NCBI RefSeq assembly: GCF_002135235.1
Contig: NZ_NEGB01000007.1
Span: 62,001-126,000 of the forward strand
Direction: 5' to 3'
Source of the DNA: Acinetobacter silvestris
Lineage (GTDB): Bacteria > Pseudomonadota > Gammaproteobacteria > Pseudomonadales > Moraxellaceae
Length of the DNA: 64,000 nucleotides
The notes beneath the pieces are model-generated. The model saw only the letters and a list, made by a program, of their open reading frames with translations. It was not told where the DNA came from and did no database searches. The translations under genes and the position numbers were made by a program. This document shows positions 38,546 through 48,752 of the stretch, piece by piece (the first letter of the stretch is position 1; each line of letters starts with the position of its first letter).

Positions 38546-39397
38546 TTAAGATGCTGTACCTAAGCGCTCACCCATCACTACTGTTGAATTGGCTGTAAAC
38601 GCTTCACTCCAAGCCATTTTATCTTGTTCAAATAAAATGATTGCGGTTGAGCCTAGGTAGAAACGGCCCAGCTCATCACCCTTTTCAAGTTTCATCTCAT
38701 GATGATTTAACTCTAAACGACCTGATGGTTTAACTTTACCGGTAGCTACCGTTTCAATGCCCGCCACAATCATCGCGCCAACTAAAACGACCGCCATACG
38801 CCCCAATTCAGTATCAAATAAGCACACCATGCGTTCATTGCGTGCAAATAAACCTGGAATATTTTCCGCTGTGGTTTGATTGACTGAAAACAGTTCGCCA
38901 GGAATATACAATGTCTCGGTCAAAGTTCCTGCAAAAGGCATGTGCACACGATGGTAATCCCGTGGTGATAAATATACCGTTGCAAACTCACCATTCTTAA
39001 AAGGTTCAGCCAGTTGTGGATCACCAATGAGTTTTTCAACCGAAAAGCTTTGCCCTTTGGCTTGAAAAACATCACCTTCTTTAACCAAACCAATTTGTGA
39101 AATTGCACCATCTGCAGGGCTGACAATACTGCTTGAATCTGCATCAACTTCACGAACCCCCTCTTTTAATGCACGGGTGAAAAATTCATTGAATGATTTA
39201 AATTTCAAAGCATCGGTTTGTTGTGCGATAGATAAATCAATATCATATTTGGCTTTGAAGGCTTGAATCGCGACATTCTTAATCACTGGATGTTCACTAG
39301 CAGCAACTTTACCAACCACACGGCTCAGTTGTTGTTGTGGAATAACACGTTGCGCTTGAATGAAAATTTGTTTTTTTAACTTGGATGTAAGACTCAC
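38546..39397 (-). CDS. psd: Phosphatidylserine decarboxylase
   Basis: Makes phosphatidylethanolamine at the inner membrane. The precursor self-cleaves at the LGST motif, seen as [12 protein letters not shown] near the C-terminus, giving a pyruvoyl-bearing alpha chain. Other family stretches are [21 protein letters not shown] and [13 protein letters not shown]. The length of 283 is usual. Its start overlaps the rhodanese stop by four bases (ATGA), so the two are translationally coupled. Confidence 0.96.
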   Translation of the reverse strand: MSLTSKLKKQIFIQAQRVIPQQQLSRVVGKVAASEHPVIKNVAIQAFKAKYDIDLSIAQQTDALKFKSFNEFFTRALKEGVREVDADSSSIVSPADGAISQIGLVKEGDVFQAKGQSFSVEKLIGDPQLAEPFKNGEFATVYLSPRDYHRVHMPFAGTLTETLYIPGELFSVNQTTAENIPGLFARNERMVCLFDTELGRMAVVLVGAMIVAGIETVATGKVKPSGRLELNHHEMKLEKGDELGRFYLGSTAIILFEQDKMAWSEAFTANSTVVMGERLGTAS

Positions 39398-40242
39398 GAA
39401 GGTGATTCTCCAGTAATAATTGGACTGTCAAGGCGATTGCCCCATTCGCTCCACGCACCATCATAGGCTTGGATATTCCAACCGAGTAATCGACCCACGA
39501 TATAAGCCAATCCCGAACGGTGATGTGACTGACAATATACCACTACAGGTTGATCCAGCTGAAAACCCAAGTGTTCTAAACGTTGTTGAGTGCGTTCTAA
39601 AGGCTGTAATTTTAAATGATTTTCACGATCAATTGCAGTACTCCATTCAAAATGAAGTGCATTTGGAATGTGACCGCCGCGTCGCGCTGCAAGTCGTTGA
39701 CCGGTATACTCATCCAATGTCCGACAATCCCACAGCTGTACAGACTGCTGTTGTACTTTTTCTAATAGTTGCGGATATTCAATTCGATAGTTTTCAATAT
39801 CAGTTAAATTGGGTGAAATCAAGTTCGCAACTGGGACAACTGGATCAACATTTGATGTTGTCGGCAGACCCGCGCCTAACCAAGCATGAATACCGCCATT
39901 CAACAAACTGACGTTGTTAAATCCAAGACAATGTAAATTCCAAATTAACCGCCCCGCCCATGCACCGCCTTCATCGTCATAGACCACCACATGATGCTCA
40001 GGTGAAATATTCAAAGCTTTAATCAGTGCGTTTAAACCCGCTTGATCTGGCAATAATCCCATTGCCTGCTCTTCTTGGCGTACCAATAGATTAGGTTTGA
40101 GGTGAATGGCATGCGGAATATGCAATTGCGCATAAACCGATCTTCGGCTGAGATCAATAATACGTAACCGCTCGTGCCCTAAAAAAGGAACAAGCTGATC
40201 CGTCTCAATCAATAAGCCAAAATTGAATTCAGGTACTGTCAT
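39394..40242 (-). CDS. Two-domain rhodanese-like sulfurtransferase
   Basis: 282 residues with an inactive N-terminal and active C-terminal rhodanese domain. The N-terminal part shows [20 protein letters not shown] and [19 protein letters not shown]. The C-terminal catalytic loop is [16 protein letters not shown], with one cysteine and a CxSxHR pattern; this differs from the CGSGVTA loop of mercaptopyruvate sulfurtransferases, so thiosulphate specificity is more likely. It is coupled to psd by an ATGA overlap, an arrangement seen in related genera. Confidence 0.88.
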   Translation of the reverse strand: MTVPEFNFGLLIETDQLVPFLGHERLRIIDLSRRSVYAQLHIPHAIHLKPNLLVRQEEQAMGLLPDQAGLNALIKALNISPEHHVVVYDDEGGAWAGRLIWNLHCLGFNNVSLLNGGIHAWLGAGLPTTSNVDPVVPVANLISPNLTDIENYRIEYPQLLEKVQQQSVQLWDCRTLDEYTGQRLAARRGGHIPNALHFEWSTAIDRENHLKLQPLERTQQRLEHLGFQLDQPVVVYCQSHHRSGLAYIVGRLLGWNIQAYDGAWSEWGNRLDSPIITGESPS

Positions 40243-40353
40243 AATATTTTTCGAATTTTAGTCCATCAACTGGCACAATCTTAACATAGTCATTTTTATC
40301 AGCATGCTGATTTTCTACATTCCTTTGCAAAAAATCAGCATTCATTACTCAAA

Positions 40354-41559
40354 CTAAGCCTCTTCTTGAATTTCAAAAACCTGACGTAAGTATGCGAGAA
40401 AAGTATCGTTATCGGTCATGGTCTTACCTGGGCTGTCAGAAATCTTCGCCACAGACTGACCATTACATTCGACCAATTTCAATACGATATTCAGTGGGGT
40501 TTGCCCCATATCATTGGTTAAATTAGTACCGATACCAAAACTGACTTGGAAACGATCCTTAAAGTATTGATACAGACTCCAAGCACGTTCCAAATCTAGA
40601 CCATCACTAAACGTCAGCATTTTTGATTTGCTATCAACTTTCAATTTTTTATAGTGCATATAAGCTTTGTCGCCCCATTCAAAGGGATCACCACTATCAT
40701 GACGTAGACCATCAAACAGTTTCGCAAAATACAAATCAAAATCACGTAGAAATGCATCCATTCCTACCACATCCGTCAAGGCAATACCTAAATCACCACG
40801 ATATTCTTGTACCCACGTTTCTAAAGCGGCTTTTTGAAAATCCCGCAATCTAACATCCAAGGCTTGAAAAGCTTGTAAGAATTCATGCGCCATGGTTCCA
40901 ATAGGAAAAATACCCAATTCTTTAGCGATTAAAACATTACTGGTACCACGGAAAATAGTCGGTGCAACATCATGGAATGTTTGGATAATATGTTTTTGCC
41001 AAGCGAGACTATAACGACGACGGGTACCAAAATCTGAAACTAAAAAAGGTGGATCATTGGGATGCTGCTGCTGTGCATATTGTTTTAAAAGTTGCACTTT
41101 GGCTTGCAAACGGCGTTCGCCTTCAGCAAGCACTTCATCGGAACGGATTCGACGGAAATACAGTTCATTCACGATGGCGAGTACGAAAATCTCAAACATC
41201 ATTGCCTGAACCATTGGGCCTTCCACCCAAATATCCAAACGACCTTCCGCATCAATCCCCGCTTTAATAAAGCGACGTTTGAGTTGAAATAATTCTAAAT
41301 AATCAACAAAATCACTTTTAATAAAGCGCATGCTGCGTAAATAAATCAGTTCATCTTCTTTAAAGCTCAACTGACAAAGAAAGTCGAGTTGCTCATTTAA
41401 ATCATCCAAAATATCAGCCAATGGATAGACCGTATCATCCAAATTGCGGCAACGGAAATGGTAAACACTATGCGTTTGTGGAAATTTATGAAGTACCACT
41501 TGCAGCATTGTAAATTTATACAAGTCGGTATCGAGTAAGGATTGAATGATTGGTTGCAT
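40354..41559 (-). CDS. pncB: Nicotinate phosphoribosyltransferase
   Basis: Converts nicotinate and PRPP to nicotinate mononucleotide in the Preiss-Handler NAD salvage route. 401 residues starting [18 protein letters not shown], a family signature; a GTG ten codons upstream is unlikely. [28 protein letters not shown] and [13 protein letters not shown] are diagnostic. The gene that would make its substrate from nicotinamide, pncA, is broken later in this window. Confidence 0.95.
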   Translation of the reverse strand: MQPIIQSLLDTDLYKFTMLQVVLHKFPQTHSVYHFRCRNLDDTVYPLADILDDLNEQLDFLCQLSFKEDELIYLRSMRFIKSDFVDYLELFQLKRRFIKAGIDAEGRLDIWVEGPMVQAMMFEIFVLAIVNELYFRRIRSDEVLAEGERRLQAKVQLLKQYAQQQHPNDPPFLVSDFGTRRRYSLAWQKHIIQTFHDVAPTIFRGTSNVLIAKELGIFPIGTMAHEFLQAFQALDVRLRDFQKAALETWVQEYRGDLGIALTDVVGMDAFLRDFDLYFAKLFDGLRHDSGDPFEWGDKAYMHYKKLKVDSKSKMLTFSDGLDLERAWSLYQYFKDRFQVSFGIGTNLTNDMGQTPLNIVLKLVECNGQSVAKISDSPGKTMTDNDTFLAYLRQVFEIQEEA

Positions 41560-41900
41560 AGCAGACCCATTAAGAAGTTCTTTTATCACGATAAAAGGTG
41601 AATTGACACTTACAAACCCAAAAGATGTGATTTATCAGATTTTTATCATTTTAACAAAAAACCAGAGTATGAATCATAAAATCAGGATCTTTTTTATCCG
41701 ATCCAAAACATTAACATATTATTATCATTAAATTAATATTAAATATTTTTTTATACACTAGCATTGCAATGAAATTATTTTTTCATTAACATCATTTACA
41801 ATAAAAACAGCATTTTATTGGTATTCCACGCAATAAATTCGATTTTTATAGATATTCAAATCCAAAAGTATGTACTTACTCACAAAAAAGGAATTGCGCC
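41560..41900. other. AT-rich divergent region between pncB and the Roadblock gene
   Basis: About 340 bp, very AT-rich, with no supported gene or RNA structure. It should carry both promoters; AAAGGAATT before 41901 gives a clear ribosome site for the Roadblock gene. Confidence 0.4.
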
Positions 41901-42257
41901 ATGGCTAAACTTAGCTTGGATACACTAAATGATATTGACGGTTTCGTGGTTGCAGCACTCGTAGACAGCACCAGTGGCCTAGCGCTTGCAACAACAGGTT
42001 CTGGTATTGACTTGGAGCTTGCTGCTGCGGGGAATACAGAAGTAATTCGTGCAAAACGTAAAGTGGCAAAAGCACTTAATTTGAATGATCGAATTGAAGA
42101 TATTTTAATTACCTTGGGTAAACAATATCATTTATTACGTCCATTGGATCGTAATGAAGACCTTTTCCTTTATTTGGTTTTAGATCGTCAAAAATCAAAT
42201 CTAGCGATGGCGCGTCATGAATTAAAAGCCTTTGAAAAAGAATTAGATTTTTCTTAA
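41901..42257 (+). CDS. Roadblock/LC7-like small protein
   Basis: 118 residues. The alternating strand and helix pattern [20 protein letters not shown], the [10 protein letters not shown] strand and the [19 protein letters not shown] strand fit the Roadblock/MglB (profilin-like) fold. Roadblock proteins partner Ras-like GTPases (as MglB does MglA) or, in gammaproteobacteria, act in motility and adhesion regulation. No GTPase gene is adjacent here. It stands alone with its own terminator. Confidence 0.7.
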   Translation: MAKLSLDTLNDIDGFVVAALVDSTSGLALATTGSGIDLELAAAGNTEVIRAKRKVAKALNLNDRIEDILITLGKQYHLLRPLDRNEDLFLYLVLDRQKSNLAMARHELKAFEKELDFS

Positions 42258-42266
42258 GTTACCTAT

Positions 42267-42306
42267 AAAAAAGCTGTCCTAAGTTTAGTCTAGGACAGCT
42301 TTTTTA
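42267..42306 (+). terminator. Terminator of the Roadblock gene
   Basis: AAAAAGCTGTCCTA/TAGGACAGCTTTTTT hairpin with a nine-base loop. Confidence 0.9.
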
Positions 42307-42380
42307 TTTATCAGTTCGCTTAAATCCTGACGAAAACAAAATCAAATCTAACTCAATTTTATAAAATAAAGTCGCTACTT

Positions 42381-42581
42381 CTACTCATCTATTTTTGATT
42401 TTTCTAAACCAGAAGCATTCATTTTTGTCGCATATTCCACACCATTTGTATGCAAATATTCACGAATCAATTGTCGTACCACTTGTGATGGTTTTAAATC
42501 TTGTCGATAACACAATTCTTCAAATGCTTGTTTTTTAATTGGATCAATCAAAATAGTTAATCTTGCTGTTTTATTTTCCAT
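42381..42581 (-). CDS. Ribbon-helix-helix (CopG-like) small protein
   Basis: 66 residues. The N-terminal strand ARLTILIDPIKKQAF and the following helices FEELCYRQDLKPSQVVRQLI form the RHH pattern of small DNA-binding proteins. It has no toxin partner adjacent, so it is more likely a free-standing regulator than an antitoxin. The target is unknown. Confidence 0.7.
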   Translation of the reverse strand: MENKTARLTILIDPIKKQAFEELCYRQDLKPSQVVRQLIREYLHTNGVEYATKMNASGLEKSKIDE

Positions 42582-42850
42582 ACCATTTACCTATTTCTAC
42601 ATGCTCATATTATTATCATATTATTATCATTAAATATTATCAAGATATGCTTGCAAAGTCAGGGACGTTTAAGCCAATTTATGCTCGTCGTTTATACCAA
42701 ACTAACATAATAAGAAATATATAAAAAACCCTATTTTAACGATGTCTTTTTATGTTGCTCGCTTAAATATGCAATGAGCTGAAGCTAAGCTTTTGATCCG
42801 CTGCTTTGCTAAACTTACACAAAGCTAAATTTAACATGTGAATATCGAAT

Positions 42851-43291
42851 ATGCGGGCAGTATTACAAAGAGTTCTCGAAGCCAAAGTGGTTGTCGATGG
42901 TAAAATTACAGGACAAATTGAAAAAGGCGTTTTAGTTTTTCTTGGCCTAGCTAAAACGGATAATTTAGATAAAGGTACAAAGCTGATTGATAAGATTTTA
43001 AAATATCGTTTTTTTGATGATGAACAAGGCAAGATGGGCTGGAATATCCATCAGGCGCATGGCGAGCTTCTATTGGTGTCACAATTCACACTGATGGCAC
43101 AAACTCAAAAAGGCTTACGCCCTGATTTTGCTCCGGCGATGCCTCCTGCTGAAGCCAAAATATTATACGAGCAACTTATTGATTATGCTCAATCACAATT
43201 TGAACAGGTACAAACGGGTATTTTTGCAGCGGATATGCAAGTGCATTTAATCAATGATGGGCCTGTAACATTTAATTTGGAAGTCGAATAA
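42851..43291 (+). CDS. dtd: D-aminoacyl-tRNA deacylase
   Basis: 146 residues. MRAVLQRVLEAKVVVDGKI is the family start, LLVSQFTLMAQ holds the SQxTL motif of one active-site half and the C-terminal NDGPVTFNLEVE the GPVT motif of the other. The enzyme removes D-amino acids and glycine from mischarged tRNAs. The length matches E. coli Dtd (145). Confidence 0.96.
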   Translation: MRAVLQRVLEAKVVVDGKITGQIEKGVLVFLGLAKTDNLDKGTKLIDKILKYRFFDDEQGKMGWNIHQAHGELLLVSQFTLMAQTQKGLRPDFAPAMPPAEAKILYEQLIDYAQSQFEQVQTGIFAADMQVHLINDGPVTFNLEVE

Positions 43292-43309
43292 TCCTTACCA
43301 GTAATCCGT

Positions 43310-43347
43310 AAATAAAAAGCCTATGACAATGCATAGGCTTTTTATTT
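43310..43347. terminator. Bidirectional terminator between dtd and the SCP2 gene
   Basis: AAAAAGCCTATG/CATAGGCTTTTT hairpin between convergent genes. Confidence 0.88.
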
Positions 43348-43366
43348 ACGCGATCATCACAGTCAC

Positions 43367-43846
43367 TTAACGACCCGTTTTCTCTTTCAAAAACTGACGC
43401 GCCATTTTAATTTTATCTTTAACCGGTTTCGGTACTTTCGGTGGAATTAACTTTGCAACTTGGTTAAACCAAACCAACAAACTAAAGTCACCTTCCATCT
43501 TAATGCTACCTTCTTGCATCCCAGTCATGAATGCTGTCGGATCACCTTTAATCAGCGTTTTGACGCCTTGCTCACTATCAGCAAACTGCAAAATAAAATC
43601 TGCTTGCTCAACACTGCCTGAAACCGTATCAATATGGCCATTGTTCACAATGATTTGACGTGCAACGCCTAAATCTGTCCCAATTTGAATACGAAACTGA
43701 CGATCATGAGTCAATTCGATGAATTTAGGGCTAGTACGAGTCAGTTGCTTCATGCGCAATGCAAGTCCCAATACCAAAAGATCAAGCGGATCCGTACTTG
43801 CATCGACGATTGGTAACTTCACCACTGGAATTGAAGAAAATTTCAT
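43367..43846 (-). CDS. SCP2 sterol-binding-domain protein
   Basis: 159 residues. The SCP2-type core is the RQIIVNNGHIDTVSGSVEQA strand pair, then the GVKTLIKGDPTAFMTGMQEG motif and IKMEGDFSLLVWFNQVAKLI. SCP2 domains bind lipids; in bacteria the UbiJ/UbiT relatives assist ubiquinone synthesis. It is free-standing, so a specific role is not asserted. No signal peptide. Confidence 0.8.
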   Translation of the reverse strand: MKFSSIPVVKLPIVDASTDPLDLLVLGLALRMKQLTRTSPKFIELTHDRQFRIQIGTDLGVARQIIVNNGHIDTVSGSVEQADFILQFADSEQGVKTLIKGDPTAFMTGMQEGSIKMEGDFSLLVWFNQVAKLIPPKVPKPVKDKIKMARQFLKEKTGR

Positions 43847-44020
43847 GACATTTAAGCCTGTTGTTTTAGTATAAAATTGAATCCGCTCATCCTAGCATAA
43901 CTTATTATTTTTAGAGCAAAGCTTTGTATAACAAAATATGAAAAAGGCATATGCTGAAATAAGCCCTTTTTAAAATTGTACTAAATTTTGAGAAACGTTC
44001 TAGACTAAATGACTTGCTCA

Positions 44021-44335
44021 TTATTCATCTTCATAAAGAGGTGTGTGTTCAATATATTGGCGATTTTCCAATGCTTTCTGAGCACGACTATCTTCTCTTA
44101 ATAAAAACACAGTTAACGCCATCATCGCCAAACTCAATGCAGTTAAATAACTATAAGCAACAGAGAGTGCAAAAACGTTTTGTACGCTAAATCTGATTGC
44201 TTCTAACATTCCCCAAAAAAGCATACCCGCACACATAAAACCTAACCAATGACGGTAAGGGGAAAAGAAAACAGTCATTAACGCCGCAGCAATCAGACCA
44301 AAACCGATCAATGTTGCAAAAGTCGCTGTTACCAT
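44021..44335 (-). CDS. Small membrane protein of unknown function
   Basis: 104 residues from the ATG, which has a GGAG site six bases upstream. Three membrane segments are visible: VTATFATLIGFGLIAAALMTV, WLGFMCAGMLFWGMLEAI and LTALSLAMMALTVFLL. The tail is short and charged (TPLYEDE). No family is recognised. It is flanked by the SCP2 gene on the same strand and a gap before serB. Confidence 0.65.
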   Translation of the reverse strand: MVTATFATLIGFGLIAAALMTVFFSPYRHWLGFMCAGMLFWGMLEAIRFSVQNVFALSVAYSYLTALSLAMMALTVFLLREDSRAQKALENRQYIEHTPLYEDE

Positions 44336-44689
44336 AAAAATCTCCGTCAATTCAGTGATATTTCTAATGCCATCTTCAATCGTGTTTTACAACAATATGA
44401 GCTTATTTATGAAGTTTTATAAATGCTTCTGTCCTGCATTATGGATAGTTTTAAGCAGAAGAAAAGTCTTGCTTGAAGTTTAAACGACACACCTTGTCGC
44501 AACATTCTTTTGTCATTACACTTTTATTTTCCATATTTTTGATAGAGCCTATCAGGCATCAAGATCGGCGTGTCATTACAAAAAAGCACCGATCAAAATC
44601 AGCATAAAAAAACTTTTTTTCGATCTCTTGAATCGGTTTTCTCCTATCTAATTTTTTTCTCCAATCCTCGACATTCTTCATATACAAAT
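44336..44689. other. Intergenic region between serB and the small membrane protein gene
   Basis: About 350 bp with no convincing gene. The decamer TGTCATTACA occurs twice (near 44511 and 44570), of unknown meaning. Confidence 0.35.
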
Positions 44690-44718
44690 AAAAAAATGCG
44701 ACTCTGGGTCGCATTTTA
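44690..44718 (-). terminator. Terminator of serB
   Basis: ATGCGAC/GTCGCAT hairpin with a T-tract on the minus strand, 20 bp past the serB stop. Confidence 0.85.
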
Positions 44719-44739
44719 TGGTCACAATTTTGTCATGAT

Positions 44740-45960
44740 TTAAGCACGATTTAAATCTTTATCGTGTACACCTAAAAGGTAGAGTACACCATCCAAACCT
44801 ACACTTGAAATGGCTTGATTGGCGTTTTGACGGACCAAAGGTTTGGCTCTAAATGCGACACCCAACCCGGCAATAGACAGCATTGGTAAGTCATTTGCGC
44901 CATCCCCTACTGCAATCGCTTGTTCTAAGGAAATTCCCATGCTGTCAGCAAGTTCACGCAGTAACAAAGCCTTTCGAGCACCATCAACAATATGACCTTT
45001 AACTTCACCTGTAACTACGCCATCTTGTACGTCTAAAATATTGGCATGCACTTCATCAATACCTAATTTTGCTTGTAGATATTCTGCAAAATACTGGAAA
45101 CCACCAGAAAGAATTGCTGTGCGATATCCCAACGCTTTTAAGGTTGAAATTAATCGTTCTGCCCCTTCTGTCACCGTCAATCGAGCCGCAATTTTTGGAA
45201 GCACTGAGGCATCTAAACCTTTGAGTAGGGCCACACGCGCACGGAAACTTTGTTGAAAATCAAGTTCGCCCAACATTGCACGTTCTGTAATTTCCGCCAC
45301 TTGCGTACCGACACCAGCTTCAATTGCCAATTCATCAATCACTTCTTGCTCAATTAAAGTGGAGTCCATATCAAAACAGACCAAACGGCGATTACGACGG
45401 TAAGCATTATCCTCTTGCACAGCAACATCAACATTAAGTTCATTCGATAAACGTAAACACGCTGCTCGCATTGCTGTTGCATCAAGCATTTGACCACTCA
45501 AGCCAAACTGCACACATGATCGTTTTGGATCTTCAGCATCAACATTGAGTTCAGGACGACCGGATAAACGCGTGACCGTTTCAATGTTAAAGCCTTGGCT
45601 AGAAACAATATGTGTAACTGCTTGTAAATGTGCAGCCGTCAGCTCTGGTGCTAAAGCCGTCACGATATAACGGGTTCGTCCACCTTCACTCACCCATTGA
45701 TCATATTCCGTGCCTGATATGGGTTTAAAACGAACGGTTAAACCAATATCATGTGCTAAAATAAGCATCTCTTTCATTGCCAAAGCAGTTGCAGTTTGGT
45801 CATTTGACGAAACAACAATACCTAAAGTCAATTGGTTATGAATGACAGCCTGTCCAACATCTAATATTTGCAAAGAATGTACGGACAATACCTGCATTAA
45901 TCGAGTAAACTGATTGGGTTGATCAGGTCCTAAAAATGATATAAGAATGATTTCGCGCAT
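44740..45960 (-). CDS. serB: Phosphoserine phosphatase
   Basis: Last step of serine synthesis. 406 residues. The N-terminal half (about 1-180) has two ACT-like modules. The HAD phosphatase half starts with the nucleophile motif FDMDSTLIEQEVIDEL, has ILSGGFQYF (motif II) and AVGDGANDLPML (motif IV). The long N-terminal extension is typical of Moraxellaceae and Pseudomonas SerB rather than E. coli. Divergent from the YtjB-like gene with 77 bp between. Confidence 0.96.
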   Translation of the reverse strand: MREIILISFLGPDQPNQFTRLMQVLSVHSLQILDVGQAVIHNQLTLGIVVSSNDQTATALAMKEMLILAHDIGLTVRFKPISGTEYDQWVSEGGRTRYIVTALAPELTAAHLQAVTHIVSSQGFNIETVTRLSGRPELNVDAEDPKRSCVQFGLSGQMLDATAMRAACLRLSNELNVDVAVQEDNAYRRNRRLVCFDMDSTLIEQEVIDELAIEAGVGTQVAEITERAMLGELDFQQSFRARVALLKGLDASVLPKIAARLTVTEGAERLISTLKALGYRTAILSGGFQYFAEYLQAKLGIDEVHANILDVQDGVVTGEVKGHIVDGARKALLLRELADSMGISLEQAIAVGDGANDLPMLSIAGLGVAFRAKPLVRQNANQAISSVGLDGVLYLLGVHDKDLNRA

Positions 45961-46037
45961 GAATTGACTCTGGTCTGAGCTACAACTATTGTTAGAATCA
46001 TAATCGATATAGAATATTTTTTCTTTGGAAGTTTACG

Positions 46038-47324
46038 TTGAATGCACCTAGACAAGGGCTATTTGCTAGCCTACTAATCGTAAGTTTTGCATTGCATACC
46101 TTTTTGTTGGTAGTTGCAACGACACATCAGCTAAATGAAAACCGTGCCAGCCAAGGTCAACTCATAACCAGTCAATTGGTTGCAGATAGCCTTGCTGAGC
46201 TAGAACCTCCAAATACGGTGTCATTGGCCTTGTTAGCCAATCGTTATGCGACCAACCCGAGTGTTGCCTCTATCCGTATTTTAGATGCCAAAAAACAAGT
46301 ACTGGCTACCAGTGGTTTAGCTAAAACACGCCAAGGTGATGTCTTTGTCCGTGATGCATTACAACATGATAAAAATGTGGGTAGCATTGAAATCACTTTG
46401 ATCAAACCCAGTATTGGTGAAATTTTACGTACCCAATGGCTCGCGATTTTAGTTTCACTCTTTATTCATAGCTTACTTTGGTTAGCCTATCGTGCCATTG
46501 CTCGCCCGACACGTAGTGAATATTTGGCTAAACTGAATAATGAAGCACGACTCAAACATGAAATTCAACAGCTGACTGAGGCGCTAGAAGCAGAAAAAAC
46601 CAATCGCACTTTATTCATTGCTCAAGCGCAACAACAGACTAAACCAAAGCCGGAACCAAAACCGGCTAAGCTATCGACTATTGAACACGATATCATTGCT
46701 TTAAATATTCAATATTATGATCCTAAACAATTAATTCAAACCGTCAATCAATCCGTTTCTGTACCTTATTTTAATCTTTGCCAAATCTTCTTAAATAAAA
46801 GTATTGAACTTTGCGCACAACATTACAAACTTAATTCACATGACTTTATTCGTAATCAAGAATTTAATCAGCACGGTGCAACTGTAAGTGTTTCTTCACA
46901 AATCCTTCATGCAGCTGAATGTTTATTAATGGTGGGTTCAGTCTTCCAATTACTCTCTGAAGTACTGTATAAGCGCTATCGTGAAGAAAAGCGTTTTGTT
47001 TTACAAACGCGTTGCGCTGTTGCTTCCGCTGTTGAAGCGATGCAACTAAATGCTCCCCTCGCGGCTGAGCGTTTAACACATCATTTGATTGCAAAAGAAA
47101 TGGCACTGCATTTGAGTAACGATCTTTTGAAAGAGATCAGTGAATATTATCAATTGATGGTCATGCCGAATCCAAATAATGTGCTGACTCGTCATGCCTT
47201 TATGATTAATGGCATGAATACAGCATGTGCCGAACTGGCTCAGAGTATTCGAACTGAAATTTTGAAAGGTAAAAAGAAGCAAAGCATTCCGACGAATGAA
47301 CCGGAACAAGTCATCGAAATTTAG
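46038..47324 (+). CDS. YtjB/SMP-like membrane protein
   Basis: 428 residues, TTG start with GGAAG seven bases upstream. N-terminal membrane segment LFASLLIVSFALHTFLLVVA, a periplasmic segment of about 110 residues, second membrane segment ILVSLFIHSLLWLAYRAIA, then a coiled coil (NEARLKHEIQQLTEALEAEK) and a cytoplasmic domain. This layout and its place divergent from serB match E. coli YtjB (Smp, SMP_2 family). The cytoplasmic domain is larger than in E. coli and is not assigned. Function unknown. Confidence 0.65.
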   Translation: MNAPRQGLFASLLIVSFALHTFLLVVATTHQLNENRASQGQLITSQLVADSLAELEPPNTVSLALLANRYATNPSVASIRILDAKKQVLATSGLAKTRQGDVFVRDALQHDKNVGSIEITLIKPSIGEILRTQWLAILVSLFIHSLLWLAYRAIARPTRSEYLAKLNNEARLKHEIQQLTEALEAEKTNRTLFIAQAQQQTKPKPEPKPAKLSTIEHDIIALNIQYYDPKQLIQTVNQSVSVPYFNLCQIFLNKSIELCAQHYKLNSHDFIRNQEFNQHGATVSVSSQILHAAECLLMVGSVFQLLSEVLYKRYREEKRFVLQTRCAVASAVEAMQLNAPLAAERLTHHLIAKEMALHLSNDLLKEISEYYQLMVMPNPNNVLTRHAFMINGMNTACAELAQSIRTEILKGKKKQSIPTNEPEQVIEI

Positions 47325-47342
47325 TTCTCATATGCTGTATCT

Positions 47343-47380
47343 AACCTGATTTAATGAACTTTTAAATCAGGTTTTTTATT
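47343..47380 (+). terminator. Terminator of the YtjB-like gene
   Basis: AACCTGATTT/AAATCAGGTT stem followed by TTTTTTATT. Confidence 0.85.
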
Positions 47381-47606
47381 GCCATATCACAACCTAGATC
47401 TTGAATTGACATTCAAGTGTCCATTCTTTAAACAAAAATATATGCTTTTGAATTTTCTATGGCTTTTCAATAGGCTAATAAGCTGTGTATAACAGTCTAG
47501 GGAAAGCGAATGTGATAAGCATAGGCAAAACACATGAAAACACGTAAACTATGCCACAATGAATTAATCAAAATGTCACGCAGACAGAACAAGAAGGTGA
47601 AGGTTG

Positions 47607-48728
47607 ATGCCGCTCAATACTGTTGAAGAGCTTGTAGCAGATATCCGCGCAGGAAAAATGGTTATCCTGATGGATGATGAAGATCGTGAAAATGAAGGCG
47701 ACTTAGTGATCGCTGCGACTCACGTGCGTGCAGAAGACATCAACTTTATGATCACGCATGCGCGTGGTTTAGTCTGTTTAACCTTAAGCCGTGATCGTTG
47801 TCAGCAACTCAATCTACCGCTTATGGTGGATGCCAATGGCGCGCAACATGCGACCAATTTTACGCTGTCGATTGAAGCTGCACATGGTATTACGACCGGT
47901 ATTTCTGCGGCTGAACGTGCACATACGATTCAAACCGCTGTTGCTGCGCATGCCAAACCTTCGGACATTGTTCAGCCTGGACATATTTTTCCATTAATGG
48001 CACAACCTGGTGGTGTATTGCATCGCGCAGGTCATACTGAGGCAGGTTGTGACCTTTCACGCCTTGCTGGTTTAGAGCCCGCTTCTGTGATTTGTGAAAT
48101 CATTAACGAAGACGGTACAATGGCACGTCGTCCTGATCTTGAAGTTTTTGCAGAAAAACATGGACTCAAGATTGGTACTATTGCAGATTTGATTCACTAC
48201 CGTATGACCAATGAACAAACGGTTGAACGTATTGATCAACAAAGTATTGAAACTGAATACGGCACATTTGATCTATATCGTTACCGCGAAATTGGTAATC
48301 CAGATATTCATTTGGCTTTCGTTAAAGGTGAACCCAAGCAAGGGGTAACTACTGTTCGTGTACATGGCTTTAACCCTGTTCGTGACTTGCTTAAACTGAA
48401 TAAGAAAGGTGGCGAAGCCGCTTGGAACTTAGACAAAGCCCTGAAAACGATCGCAAATAGTGAGCGTGGTGTATTGGTGTGGATTGGTCAACGTCATTTA
48501 TCTGACTTAGGTCCAGCTTTGGATGCATTAACCACGCCTAAACCAACAAAGTCTAGTTCTGCACTGTCTCAGCAATATCAAACGATTGGTGTGGGTGCAC
48601 AAATTTTACGTGATCTGGGTGTGGAAAAAATGAAACTACTCAGCTCACCATTACGTTTTAATGCATTATCTGGTTTTAATTTAGAAGTGGTGGAATACGT
48701 CACTGCTGATCAAACTTCTGTTCAATAA
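47607..48728 (+). CDS. ribB: 3,4-dihydroxy-2-butanone-4-phosphate synthase with degenerate GTP cyclohydrolase II-like domain
   Basis: 373 residues. The RibB half has the acidic site MDDEDRENEGDLV and HGITTGISAAERAHTI. The RibA-like half (about 205-373) retains GAQILRDLGVEKMKLLSSP, but where RibA has zinc-binding cysteines it reads VRVHGFNPVRDLLKLN; no cysteine is left in that half. It should therefore make only dihydroxybutanone phosphate, an architecture described as RibBX. A separate ribA is expected elsewhere. It leads ribH, nusB, thiL, pgpA. Confidence 0.93.
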   Translation: MPLNTVEELVADIRAGKMVILMDDEDRENEGDLVIAATHVRAEDINFMITHARGLVCLTLSRDRCQQLNLPLMVDANGAQHATNFTLSIEAAHGITTGISAAERAHTIQTAVAAHAKPSDIVQPGHIFPLMAQPGGVLHRAGHTEAGCDLSRLAGLEPASVICEIINEDGTMARRPDLEVFAEKHGLKIGTIADLIHYRMTNEQTVERIDQQSIETEYGTFDLYRYREIGNPDIHLAFVKGEPKQGVTTVRVHGFNPVRDLLKLNKKGGEAAWNLDKALKTIANSERGVLVWIGQRHLSDLGPALDALTTPKPTKSSSALSQQYQTIGVGAQILRDLGVEKMKLLSSPLRFNALSGFNLEVVEYVTADQTSVQ

Positions 48729-48752
48729 CTTTTATTAAATATCGAGGTTGCT

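Noticed and set aside
44500..44590. Repeated TGTCATTACA as a regulatory pair
   Set aside because: Only two copies in an AT-rich gap with no nearby start in the right place; chance cannot be excluded.
47325..47606. Possible FMN riboswitch before ribB
   Set aside because: None of the conserved FMN aptamer segments could be seen; the region only holds the terminator of the preceding gene and a promoter-sized gap.
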